From positions 25,808,249 through 25,872,248 of the forward strand of contig CAMTDV010000015.1 in the NCBI GenBank assembly GCA_947069175.1: a DNA stretch of 64,000 nucleotides. The letters are read 5' to 3'. The notes beneath the pieces were generated by a model. That model was not told the origin of the DNA. It made no database searches and was given only the letters and a program-made list of their open reading frames with translations. The position numbers and the translations under genes are program-made. Within the stretch, counting starts at the first letter, position 1. Every line of letters starts with the position of its first letter. This DNA is from Scalesia atractyloides (taxonomy: Eukaryota > Streptophyta > Magnoliopsida > Asterales > Asteraceae). Shown here in pieces: positions 1 through 10,672 of the stretch.

Positions 1-1
1 T

Positions 2-2025
2 GGTCTCGCGGGTTACTACCATCGCTTTATCGCAAACTTCTCAAATATTGTGGTTCCCCTCACTGCTTTAACTCAAAAGAATAAACCTTTTGATTGGGGA
101 CCCAAACAAGAAGAAACTTTTCAGACCTTGAAACAGAAACTTTATAATGCTCCTATTTTATCGTTACCTGAAGGTAACAACGACTTTGTCGTTTATTGTG
201 ATGCATCGAACTTAGGCCTTGGCTACATTCTCATGCAAAGGAACAAAGTTATAGTCTATACATCAAGACAATTGAAGATTCACGAAAAGAACTACACCAC
301 TCATGATCTTGAGTTGGGTGCTGTTGTTTTCGCTCTCAAAATTTGGAGACATTATCTATACGATACAAAATGCGTGGTTTTCACCGACCACAAAATCCTC
401 CAGCACATTTTCAATCAGAAAGAACTAAACATGAGACAGCGACGATGGGTCGAACTTCTGAACGACTACGACTGTGAGATTCGCTACCATCCTGGTAAGG
501 CGAATGTCGTAGCCGATGCTCTTAGTCGTAAAGAACGAGTCAAGCTACATTGTGTTCAAGTTCAATATGATATCCAAAACCGTATCTTCCAAGCTCAACA
601 AACTTGTGATACACAAGGCATGATGGGTTATGAATTACCACATCATCTTGAGCTTCAACTTGAAACGAAAGACAATGGGTTATTTTATTATCTGAACCGT
701 TTGTGGGTTCCAAGTCAAGACAATCTTCGCACCTTAATAATGGATAAAGCTCATAAGTCTCGTTATTCAATTCATCCAGGTGCAGACAAAATGTATAAGG
801 ATCTTCGTACTCAGTATTGGTGGCCGGGTATGAAGAAAGACATTGCCTTGTACGTATCTAAATGTCTTACTTGTCTCAAAGTTAAGGCAGAACATCAATG
901 CCCTTCTGGTTTGCTTGAACAACCAGAAATTCCGGTTTGGAAATGGGAAAGCATTGCAATGGATCTCATTACCAAATTACCACGTCCATCTAGAGGTCAT
1001 GATGCCATTTGGGTAATCGTTGACCGTTTCACCAAGTCAGCACACTTTATAGCAATCCGTGAGGATTTCCCTGCTGAAAAACTTGCTAAGATCTATGTGG
1101 ATGAAATTGTATCTCGTCATGGTGTCCTTTTGGACATCATAACTGATCGTGATGCTCGATTCTCAGCTCATTTTTGGAGGATCATGCAATCTGCCATGGG
1201 AACCAAACTTAACCTGAGCACTGCTTATCATCCTCAAACGGATGGACAGTCCGAAAGAACAATCCAGACACTGGAGGATATGCTTAGAGCTTGTGTGATT
1301 GACTTTGGTGGTAGTTGGGATTCACATCTACCTTTGATTGAATTCTCCTACAATAACAGTTATCACACCAGCATTGACATGGCTCCTTTCGAAGCTCTTT
1401 ATGGTCGAAAATGCCATTCACCTGTCTGTTGGAATGAAATTGGTGAATCTCAATTCACTGGACCTGAACTCATTCAAGACACAACAGACATAGTCAAGAT
1501 AATCCGTGATAATCTTTTGATAGCTAGAAGCCGTCAAAAGAGTTACGCAAACAAATGACGCGAGCCCTTGGAATTCCAAGTCGGTGATCATGTCCTACAC
1601 AAGGTATCCCCTTGGAAAGGCATGGTTAATTTGGGAAGAAAGGAAAACTTGCACCTAGATATGTTGGACCTTTCAAGATCATTGAGAAAATCGTAAAGGT
1701 GGCCTACAAACTCGAGTTGCCTCCTGAACTTGGTAATGTTCATCCAACATTCCACGTGTCCAATTTGTAAAAGTGTTTAGCTGATGAAAACCTCCACATC
1801 CCTCTTGATGAAATTCGTGTTAATGACACGTTACACTTTGTCGAGAAACCTGTGGAAATATTGGATCGGGAAGTCAAAAAGCTTAAGCGTAGACGTATAC
1901 CGATTGTTAAAGTTAGCTGGGAGCCCTAACATGGCCCAGAGTTTACTTGGGAACAAGTGGACCAGATGAAGGCGAAATATCCACATCTATTTTCACAAGT
2001 TTCCTCTAATTCAATTTCGGGATGA
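2..2025 (+). pseudogene. Ty3/gypsy (Tekay-like chromovirus) pol, 3' part, decayed (element G1)
   Basis: The reading frame enters from the left edge (GLAGYYHRFI, end of the RT domain) and stays open to a TGA at 1556-1558. In order it shows RNase H (CDASNLGLGY, then the acidic residues in LELGAVVFAL and VFTDHK), the integrase HHCC zinc finger (HxxxxxxH about 753-774, CLTC about 865), and the integrase core with its acidic residues in MDLITKLP, TDRDARF and PQTDGQSERT. After the stop the same protein can be followed through a 1-base deletion near 1633, a TAA near 1768 and another near 1927, as far as a chromodomain-like tail (GPEFTWEQ, about 1936) and a TGA at 2023. A chromodomain after integrase is typical of Tekay chromoviruses. 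The enzymes would reverse-transcribe and insert the element, but this copy cannot make a full polyprotein. RT and gag lie left of the window. Confidence 0.93.
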
Positions 2026-2047
2026 AATTTCCTAAAGTAGGGGAGAC
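2026..2047 (+). other. Polypurine tract region of element G1
   Basis: Purine-rich stretch (AAAGTAGGGGAGAC) directly before the LTR start TGTGACATC. It would prime plus-strand DNA synthesis, and its position fixes the left edge of the 3' LTR. Confidence 0.75.
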
Positions 2048-5000
2048 TGTGACATCTGTGTATTTCCATCATCATACAGTTCTGAAATAATTTTGTATTT
2101 AATAACATTGTATTTTATTCCAATATTTGTGTATTTATTTATGACATTTCATATTTTCAATCCTTGTTCAGTTCTGATCTTTCAAATCATTTCTAGAAGT
2201 GAAATCGCAAACTGTTACGCAATCGTAACCAGTTTAATGTGACGTACGCTCCAGAACAATGACATAAGCTAAACATACCTTGAATATCCTCTACATAACT
2301 TAGAAATAAGTTTTGAGGGCTTCGGTATGGGAAAAATATGTTTATTCAACTTCAGGGGCTATTTTGCAAATTCTGCGAAACTATGACGTTACGCGTATTT
2401 CCTAATCCGGAACATGTACGCACATCCAAAAATTTTTGTAATCATTATAATCTTGTATTTTGATGATTGGAATGCAAAAATATCATTCGTTACGCATTTA
2501 CAGTCATTTGTGCGTTCGTTACAATTTTCATCGTAATTAACCGAAAACCGCAACCGTATGACCGAACGAACCGACACTCGGGACCTTTTTGGACACATTT
2601 CAAGTTTCCTAAGCTTTATCGTCCTTATAAAGCTTTAAAATTAGGTTAACGGGTGTTAAAAGTGCCAAAATGCGACAAAAACAAGTTCAGGGGCCAATTC
2701 TACCAATTCTGAAACTTCTGCCCCTGCAAGGGCCTTACGGACCGTAGGGCAAAACCTCATACGGTTCGTAAGGGGTTCCCAGAGCAGAAGCTTCCTAATT
2801 GCAACTTGGCAGCCTCTTGTTTACTTCCTTGGACACTAAGCACTTGTTATTGCCACACTTCCTTTGGTTGCAACACATCACTAGACACATGTTATGATCC
2901 TACAACACCTCTCAACACTTGGCATGATCCTACACTTCATCTTCAACTTTAAATACCTCCATAGTTGCAACCATTTTCCTTGCTCAATTCTTTTCTTTCT
3001 TCTCTTGCTCTAAGTGGAGACTACCACATTGTTGGAGGTCTCCCATCTGAGTTCTTTAGTCTTTCCTTCATCTTTGGATCACAAGTAAGTGTTCCATTCT
3101 AGTTTTGTTTATTATTTTTAGCTATTTTTAGCTAAAAGTCAAACAGTGTTTGGCTTCCAGCTTTGACCATTAATTGGTCAAGTCAAAGCCCAATTGGACT
3201 TTGCAACGTGATCGTAATCACGATAGTTATGATCCATAGCGATCACGCCTACTGATTACCACGTTTCCTAGTCGAAGTGACGAGTTAAAGTTTCGGTCAA
3301 TAATGCGCAAAGTGCGCATTATACGACGGAACTATTTTCGGGTGTCAAAACACTTTGTTTTGATACCAAATCAGTTTTATAAACTTAGTTAGACATGTTT
3401 AACATGTCTAACTCATCACTTTTTGTTTAGTGCTTGTTTACGGTCGTAAGTCGAGCGGTCTTGACCACCGCTTTGACTTTCTAATCCGACCCGTTTGGTC
3501 GATCTTAGGATTCGACCAAACTCATATTAGTGACCATAGTTGTATAGGGAATAACCCTAGGAGGTTATACCTTATGGTCATGTCGTTTGGTTAGCATTAT
3601 GTTAAGTCGCTTATTGTGCCTTTAATAATGACAAAAATGCCGTTTTGCGCATAAATCGACTTTAAGCATATGTAACATAAATTTTGACATATAATCTGAT
3701 GTTACAACATTATTAAACATGTTTTGTCATATAAGACTTATCATAACATATATCTAACCATCCGAACACATTTTTACGCAAATGACACGTTAAAGTGGCT
3801 TAAACTACGTTAACGAGTCATAATGGGTCAAAAGCACTTAGGATCCTTTCCAAATCAGAATGTTAACTTTATTAAACATCTTATATGAGTTCCAGCACTC
3901 ATTTGGTTTATAAGGTTTCATTCTATCCAAATCTTCCGATTAAGGTTCCGACATTAACATAGTTATCCGATATTAGGACTCACTTGATTTTCCCGGACTC
4001 TTGAGCTTTGTATATCCATCTTGAACAAGGATACTTTGCAATCTCAAGTAAGTACGTAGTCCCATCTTTTACATTTTCAAATGATTTGGGGTGATACACA
4101 TGTGCTTACTCGTTACTTTCATGCTTTCATGTTTTCATGACGTATACTTGCTATATTTATATAGTACACATATAGTACATGATTTCAATTATGTTTTGCT
4201 ATGTATGTTGACTGAGCATGCTAGCACATTGATTTCAAAGATACTTTTTGCGGCATATGTTGACTTAGCATATGAGCACATGGATTTACATTACATTTTT
4301 GCTATGTATGTTGACTGAGCATGCTAGCACATTGATTTCATGGACATTTCTACTTCGTATGTTTACTTAGCATACTTAGTACATGGTTTAAAGACATTTT
4401 TCATGACATTACTTACATTAATATGGCATTTGGTCTGTTTAACGGGACATAATACATTCATTAACACTGATCACGCCGCTCGGTAGTATGTAATGGTACC
4501 ATAGGACTTGACAAATCCCGTTCCCCGCTTCCTAGGTTTGTTTGGAAGGAGGGAATGACAGAATCCGAATACATTTTTGATAAACCTTTGACTTGATAAG
4601 GGTTTATCCGACAGTTTCAAGGGTTGAATGTATGCGATAAACAAAACCGTGATAAATGTTCATATCAAATAAATAATGGATTTCAAAATATAATCTTTGA
4701 TTTAAACTTTTGTTTTGTTCAAAGACAACGTTTTGTACACGAAATTTGGTTACACAAGACAATTATTTATACATGACGTTAGACATTCTTTATTGACATT
4801 GGTTTAAACAAGACATGACTTGATGATTTTTGGTAAGTGATTTAAATAACGATATGTGTGTAATATAATAAAGGCATGTGGATACGCCGCTGGTACTTCC
4901 TATATATAAGTGCTTTTATTATAATACATATCGTAGCGTTATCTAAACCACTTCAATAAGTACAAGGCATGACATTATTTCTTACAAAACATAACATCTT

Positions 5001-5523
5001 TTACACAAGACATGGTATTTTATTTCAAAACAAGACATATTTTACACAATTCATTTTTATTGGACATTTATTCAACTATGCATCATTTCTTTTAAACATT
5101 TGATATTCTCGTGATTTTATAAAAGAAAATACTTTATAAGGTTCATGACTACTTTTCGTTAAACATCTATCTCAACTTTCGAGTCATGAATCCTCATCAA
5201 TAAAACCTATGTATCTCACAGACATTTTTACGTTGATGTACCTATTTTCACATGTGTTTCAGGAGCTAATGTTTGAAGTTGATTCATGCAACACTTAGGA
5301 TGGACTTTGGGCTTTGGTGACTTAAATCTACAAGACAATAATAATGTTGTTGTTATTTCACAAAGACAATAATTTATGTTTTGTTTTCCTTTACTCCAAG
5401 ACAATGTAATCAAACTTAATGTTAAATACAAAACTTTAATTACCATGGTTGTTGATACTTCTGTTACAACACCCCTTGACGTTTCCGCCGCGGTTTGTTG
5501 TTTTACGCGGTCGGGGTGTGACA
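2048..5523 (+). repeat. 3' LTR of gypsy element G1 (about 3.48 kb)
   Basis: It begins TGTGACATC after a polypurine tract and ends GGGTGTGACA, the same end as the gypsy LTR at 31896-34191. What follows is not a primer-binding site, so this is the 3' LTR and the element ends here. A TATA-like TTTAAATA sits at 2948. Upstream of it are two near-palindromes, CCTTACGGACCGTAGG (2733-2748) and CATACGGTTCGTAAGG (2758-2773). A 10-3-10 inverted repeat lies at 3300-3322. A block at about 4037-4105 resembles blocks in the two other gypsy LTRs of this window. No gene is seen inside. The 5-bp target duplication cannot be checked because the left flank is outside the window. Confidence 0.88.
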
Positions 5524-5793
5524 GTAACTCACTTCGTACCAAGTTAAATGTCTCAGTTCGCACGAGGGTAAAGTAGTATATATAGTGTGTTGTGTGTTCA
5601 TGGGAAGTTAAGTTTTGGAGTTACCAGAGGGGAAATGCCCCAAAATTTCTCCAGCTTGACAAGATGTATACTCTTTCGGTATGAATGGAACCTTCCGCTT
5701 ATTCTGCTTCTACTAATTTCTTAATAACATTCTACCGAATTAGTTCTTTTCTACCCAAACTTCCGTCTAAACCCCTCGTTTCCTGGAATGTCA
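5524..5793 (+). repeat. Partial 5' LTR of a copia element (F), cut by G1
   Basis: A TATA box (TATATATAG, 5577-5585) is followed about 210 bp later by an LTR end (TGTCA) and a tRNA-Met-type primer-binding site at 5796. The U3 part was separated by the insertion of G1. Just upstream of the TATA box is a decayed palindrome, ACTTCGTACCAAGT (5531-5544), and a half-site TTCGCACGAG near 5556. Confidence 0.75.
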
Positions 5794-5795
5794 AT

Positions 5796-5807
5796 TGGTA
5801 TCAGAGC
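5796..5807 (+). other. Primer-binding site of element F
   Basis: TGGTATCAGAGC, complementary to the 3' end of initiator tRNA-Met, two bases after the LTR end. It shows that the preceding LTR is a 5' LTR. Confidence 0.85.
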
Positions 5808-6240
5808 TACGGTACCGATTCAACTGATCAAACATTTGATTGAATCACCTACGCTCATGAGTTATGGACTATAGAGGGTTTTAGACGTAAATAATCAAAT
5901 AAATGGACAATCCATGGAAAAAAATTAAAATTGAAACCATATGTTGTTTAGAATTAATTTTCGACCATATATGTGGAAGAATCATCTTGAAATTCGCAGA
6001 AATAAAGATTTTGGATCGAAATATGTAATCAGAGTTGTTTGTCCAAAGTTACTCACTTCGCACGAAGTTAAGTTACCCTCGTACGAAGTTAATCAAATAC
6101 CTAAAATGGCATTGAAAAAAATTGTTGATCGTTATGATGAGACGAGTGTCTAGAAAAAAATTGGTGATAGAATTTACCGAATTAGTTCTTTTCTTAATAA
6201 CATTCTACCGAATTAGTTCTTTTCTATACAAAGTTAAAGC
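5808..6240 (+). repeat. Leader remnant and LTR fragment of element F
   Basis: Short internal sequence without a recognisable gag. It carries ACTTCGCACGAAGT (6055-6068), a 12-of-14 inverted repeat, and a relative at 6077-6090, matching the motif in the LTR of the same element. At about 6174-6238 a roughly 35-bp piece of the LTR (around 5718-5753) recurs, together with a small tandem duplication. This suggests a remnant of the 3' LTR, so most of the element is deleted. Confidence 0.6.
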
Positions 6241-6371
6241 TTGTAGAATTATCAATTATATTTCACTTTCACATGCATACTGAATTCCAAAAACAAAAGT
6301 AACACGTGTCATGTGGAAGCATACATACGAACACAAAGTGGCTTGAGTTTTAAATTCAATGAGGTTAGGTT

Positions 6372-6905
6372 AGGGATGTGAATTTCTAACACGACCCAAA
6401 AACTCAACAGAACCTAACATGAAATTCCCAGGTTTAGGTTTAGTCACGGGTTCGGGTCAGTTTCAGGTTGAACCCGCAAACCTGTTTAGGTTAACGGATT
6501 GGGTTCGGGTCAACCTGGTCCGGTTGGCAGGTTGACTCGTTTAACACATTTATACTATATTATATTTTTTTCAATATATTTTATGTCATAAATTACATGG
6601 GGCTTGTATTTTATGCCATAATTATAACTTAAAAGAAGAAATCAACATAGATTTTATAATTTAAATATGATAATATTATCCATTTGTGTTTTTTAAGTAA
6701 ATTTTAATTTTAATATAATAATTTCAGGAAAAAAATTTTAAAAATTCGGGTTAAACGGGTCATGTTCGGGTCAACCCACGAAACATCAGGTCGTGTTTTG
6801 GGTTCATATGTATGATACGATTTTCGGGTCCGGGTTCGTATAAAATTTTCGGGTTCAGTTCAGGTTGAACCCGCCAACCGACGAACACGACCTATTTAGC
6901 CCCCT
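6372..6905. mobile_element. Non-autonomous DNA element rich in GGGTTCGGGTC motifs
   Basis: A 534-bp block with many short repeats of GGGTTCGGGT and its complement on both halves, so that it can fold back. The ends are roughly inverted (AGGGATGTGAAT at left; AGGGGGCTAAAT when the right end is read on the other strand). AGGTT flanks it on both sides (6367-6371 and 6906-6910). Elements of this look are common in plants and are usually grouped with hAT-like MITEs; the 5-bp flanking repeat does not settle the family. No ORF of note. Confidence 0.5.
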
Positions 6906-6910
6906 AGGTT

Positions 6911-7620
6911 AAGTCATGGTTAAAAGGCTTACACACTCCACCAAAAAAATATGGATTGGGCCATGATAAACACTTGAACACTAACTTAAAAACCTATGGG
7001 CTTATGAGTTCGGCCATGTTTAAAACATTCGGTTTGATTATTTGCAGTTATGAAACTAAGAATAACCATAACCGAACCGCAACATACGGTTATCAAAATA
7101 TAAATAACCGACCCTTCTGTTATTTTGGTTATTTCGGTTACAGTATGGTTAATTCGGTTTTATGCTCACCCCTACCTTTTGATATAGGTTTATATATATA
7201 AATATATAATTATTAACAAATTATAATTTTTTCTCCAAATACTCGGACTTGTATGTATACTGTATTGGTACTCGTATCAATTTTGACTATTTGTGGTGTT
7301 CAGTACTTTCGGTATCAGTGCAAGCATTTTTTTCAATATAAAGGGTATTAGTACTAATTTTGATATCATGACTTATTTTCGTATTGTTGTATTATGGTTT
7401 TTTGAAAACAGGTACACGCACTGACTAAGCCTATTTGGTACCCGTGGTACAGGTACTCATACCAAGATCAATAGAGTGCTTGAATGATTTAAAAAAACAA
7501 AAGAGGAAGCAAGTACCATATCAATGCCGTACAACCATACCGATATACGATACCTAGGTTTTCTCAAGTTCGATAGCAGTTTTTTAGGTACGGGTATCAA
7601 TACAATATACACATAGGAAT
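6911..7620. repeat. Degenerate repeats, no gene seen
   Basis: Two diverged low-complexity blocks. About 7028-7175 is built from variants of ACCGAA and GGTTAT and ends CTCACCCCTAC, as in a second small non-autonomous element. About 7240-7620 is built from variants of GGTACTCGTATC and GGTATC. No coding potential supported. Confidence 0.4.
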
Positions 7621-8138
7621 AAAGATTAATCATTTGAAGGATACAAAGATATTGATAACAGAATTATACTAATAACACATATCATACCGTTATAATTATA
7701 AGGTCACTTTTGTAGTCCCTAACGTATTGATCTCTAATGTGGCTCTTGGTATACTATCTTTAAAATTATAAGGTCAATTTTTTAATCGATTATGAAAGAC
7801 TCATCATGTAGGAGAACATAATTATTTGAGATATAAATCATTCTTTAAAAATTATTACTTTTAATTTATTAATCTAATAGTTACAACTAAAACACCCTCT
7901 TCTATGTATACATACATACACAATTACACACGGATGTATGCATAGTTAATACACTGAAGCTGCATAATGAAGTGATAATAACACACCACCAAACATCAAC
8001 ACAAACCATCATCTATGATTAATCCTCTTCACCAATTAACTCACCCAAAATTCTTTCAATTTTATCCCTACCCATCAACCCTTTTCACACACCCAAATTC
8101 CAAACCCCCCCCCCCCCCCCCCACCCAAAACCACCACC
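7621..8138 (+). promoter_or_regulatory. Upstream region and leader of the ATL gene
   Basis: AT-rich DNA before the RING-H2 gene. I see no canonical TATA box; TATGTATACATACATACA near 7902 is the best AT-rich candidate. An upstream ATG at 8015 opens a 152-codon frame that overlaps the main start in another frame. A run of 18 C residues (8105-8122) ends 16 bp before the main ATG. If the leader includes 8015, translation of the main frame could be reduced. Confidence 0.45.
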
Positions 8139-9026
8139 ATGGAAATAACCCACCGGAAACCCCTCCAACAACAAGATCCCACCCAAAACTCAACATGTTC
8201 CGATTGCGGCCTAACATGCCGGTACAAATGCAGCTACCCCGAATTCTACTGGCCGCCACAGCCGCAACCAATACCGCCACACACCACCACCACTGCACAT
8301 ATATCACCATATGTCATAATAATAGTAACCCTACTAGCCAGTGCATTTCTCTTCTTCAGCTACTACCTCATCATGGTAAGATGTTCAACCTGTTTTCGAC
8401 GTGCCCCATCTACACCAATCTCCAACCAAGACAACAACAACTTCTCCAACCAAGACCGCGGCTTAGAACTTGATCATCCCATCTGGTACATCAACACAAT
8501 TGGCCTCCAACCATCCGTGATCAACTCGATCACCGTCTTCAAGTACAAAAAACTTGATAACTTAATCGATTGCACTGACTGCTCTGTTTGCTTAAGTGAG
8601 TTTCAAGATAATGAGACTTTACGATTGCTGCCAATATGCAACCACGCTTTCCATATTCCTTGCATTGATACGTGGTTAAATTCCCACACAAACTGCCCGC
8701 TTTGTCGTGCTGGCATTTTGTCGAACACCTTGTCTGCAGCTTTGAGTTCGAACGATCACAATGATTTTTCAACAACGGATGGGTTAAGTGGTGCAAATTC
8801 AGACACGCATATTGGGAATTTGGAGAATGATGGTGGATCGAGTGGGAATATTGTTCCAAATATTGAGAATTGTGATGAAAATGATGATTCGAAAACAGAG
8901 TATGAGTCTGTTTTGGGGGCTAGAAGGTCGGTTTCAATGGATTCTGTTGCGATTGGGGATGTTATTGTTGGGGTTTCCGGTGATTCCACGGTGGATATTG
9001 TGATTTCAGATCGTGGAGAAATTTGA
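8139..9026 (+). CDS. ATL-family RING-H2 finger E3 ubiquitin ligase
   Basis: 295 residues, no intron, as usual for ATL genes. A Cys-rich N-terminal patch (residues about 18-31) is followed by a membrane segment (about residues 54-80, IIIVTLLASAFLFFSYYL). Next comes a GLD-like motif, here GLQ (about residue 120), then a RING-H2 domain. Its eight ligands follow the ATL spacing exactly: C-x2-C-x15-C-x-H-x2-H-x2-C-x10-C-x2-C (about residues 148-189), with the conserved W in DTWL. ATL proteins are membrane-anchored E3 ligases that recruit an E2 through the RING and often act in defence or stress signalling; the substrate here is unknown. The acidic Ser/Asn-rich tail ends with VDIVISDRGEI. The start lies in a strong context (ACCACCATGG). 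The N-terminal Cys patch resembles the ATL51/52/54 group, but I cannot name an orthologue. It is the only apparently intact host gene in the window. Confidence 0.93.
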   Translation: MEITHRKPLQQQDPTQNSTCSDCGLTCRYKCSYPEFYWPPQPQPIPPHTTTTAHISPYVIIIVTLLASAFLFFSYYLIMVRCSTCFRRAPSTPISNQDNNNFSNQDRGLELDHPIWYINTIGLQPSVINSITVFKYKKLDNLIDCTDCSVCLSEFQDNETLRLLPICNHAFHIPCIDTWLNSHTNCPLCRAGILSNTLSAALSSNDHNDFSTTDGLSGANSDTHIGNLENDGGSSGNIVPNIENCDENDDSKTEYESVLGARRSVSMDSVAIGDVIVGVSGDSTVDIVISDRGEI

Positions 9027-9183
9027 AGAGTAGAATGTAATTATATGGGTTTTGTTTGAAGTTTAGGGATGTGAGTTTTTATTTTATTTTTTAAATCAAG
9101 ATCATGCACTGAAAATATTGTGTTTGGTAGTATGAATGTATTTTTTATTTTTGAAACAAATTGCCGGTAACTTTTGAAGCTAA
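9027..9183 (+). other. 3' flank of the ATL gene
   Basis: T-rich and A/T-rich sequence (about 9078-9105) likely to hold the 3' UTR and polyadenylation region. No exact AATAAA is present. The next element begins at 9184. Confidence 0.35.
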
Positions 9184-9495
9184 GGAGCTCTTTGTTTATC
9201 TTTTAATGAGGCTTTTAATGGTTTAGTTTTTACTGGTTCGGCACTTAATGGTTCAGACTGTTTGTTTCGCGAGCAGATGTCTGAATGGTTCAGATATTTG
9301 CCTCTGAATGGTTAAGCATTATACAGAGTCTGAACGGTTAAGACCTCTAATCTGAATTGGTAAGACATTTGTCTCTGAACGGTTAAGCATTATACTTTCT
9401 CTTAATGATGCAGACCTCTTACTAGTTCAACACTTAATGGTTTAGACCTCTTACTGGTTCAGCACTTAACCATTCAGAAGTTGTCAAACAACTCC
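9184..9495. mobile_element. Tourist-like MITE (PIF/Harbinger type)
   Basis: A 312-bp element with imperfect terminal inverted repeats (GGAGCTCTTTGTTT at left; GGAGTTGTTTGACA read from the right) flanked by TAA on both sides (9181-9183 and 9496-9498). A TAA/TTA duplication and GG-starting, TGTTTG-containing ends are the hallmarks of PIF/Harbinger MITEs. The interior repeats variants of CTGAATGGTTAAG and its complement. It has no coding capacity. Confidence 0.65.
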
Positions 9496-9498
9496 TAA

Positions 9499-10672
9499 GT
9501 CTTCTAAAAGTAGTTGTTTAATGGGTATTTTAAAAATATAATAATAATAAGAGTTAAAGTACAATTTCAGGGGTTTACACTTAATTACACATACAATCCT
9601 TATTTGAAAAAAAAACGAGGTTGTCAATTGGAATCAATCAAGTCATTGGATTACACGCGGGTTCCAATTTCAGACAGATGAACTATTACACTGTCAAAGA
9701 ACGGTAGATGTATCGAAGGTGAGAATCTGATGTTTGGCCCGACCTTTTGAAGTTCAGGCTTGACGGTCGTTTTCGAAGGTAAATTTACTCTCTAATCCAA
9801 AAATAATATTAGTTTTTCTCTAAGCAACAAATGTTAGTTTTATTTTACTTTATTAAGTGGGCTAGCCTTATATATGTGATTATGGTTTGTTAAATAAGTA
9901 AGCTTTGCTTTTCAAAATTAAAAATATAAATAGTAATGAAACTAATTAAAGTTTGGCTGATTTAGGACTTTGGTAACACCGGAGTTTCAATTTCAAATAG
10001 TCGGTTGGTATTTCGACCATTAACATTATTTGTCCATTTCGAACCTGATAAATCTCAAATAAATCATGCCCATTGATTTTACTTTGATTTAGGTATTGAT
10101 TTTACTTTGATTTAAGGAGTGATCGTTTTTAACGCTTTAGAAAAACTTTCGTTTTCAAAATTGCATACATAGAATTGTAATTAATTATTCCCAACAAATC
10201 TAAAACTATAGAGAACTATTGAAAAGGAAAAATATGTCATTTTTTAAGAGACACGCTTAATTGAAACTTTACAGTTACGGTTGGTTGGATGTTCCAAAGG
10301 ACGATTAAATCACTTTGTGTATGTTGTATAACGTAGTGGGCGGTTCGTCCTAAGCGAGAAGTTTCTGTTCAATTTTGGGTTGCTTATTTTGTTTCAAGTG
10401 TTTCTTACACGTGTTTCATGAGTGTTTATTATAGGTTTTGTTGTGTTTTTCCTTGAATTTGTAGTTAGGTCGTTTGAGGTTGGTTTCTCTTAGGTTTGCA
10501 GTTTAGGACCGTATTGTTGTTTTTCTCTTGCTTCTTGCTAGTCAGGATTTCATTTAAAAAAAAATTAAACATGAGTTTATATAATAACATTTAGTTAATA
10601 TATATAAATTGTGATGAAAAATAACTAAATAATATGATTATTTTAAATGTAATTATATAAATTAATTAATTA
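9499..10672. other. AT-rich intergenic DNA, no gene seen
   Basis: No ORF or known element boundary is evident. The part at about 10240-10560 (G/T-rich, ending in a short A run near 10555) has the look of a LINE 3' tail on the plus strand, but I find no coding part and do not claim it. Confidence 0.3.

Noticed and set aside
8015..8473. 152-codon ORF overlapping the ATL gene
   Set aside because: Its Pro/His-rich product comes from the same repeats in another frame; the RING-H2 frame explains the region. Kept only as a possible upstream ORF.
9184..9495. hAT-type MITE
   Set aside because: No 8-bp duplication; TAA on both sides fits PIF/Harbinger better.
10240..10570. Possible LINE 3' tail
   Set aside because: Only composition and a short A run support it; no RT or endonuclease sequence is present.
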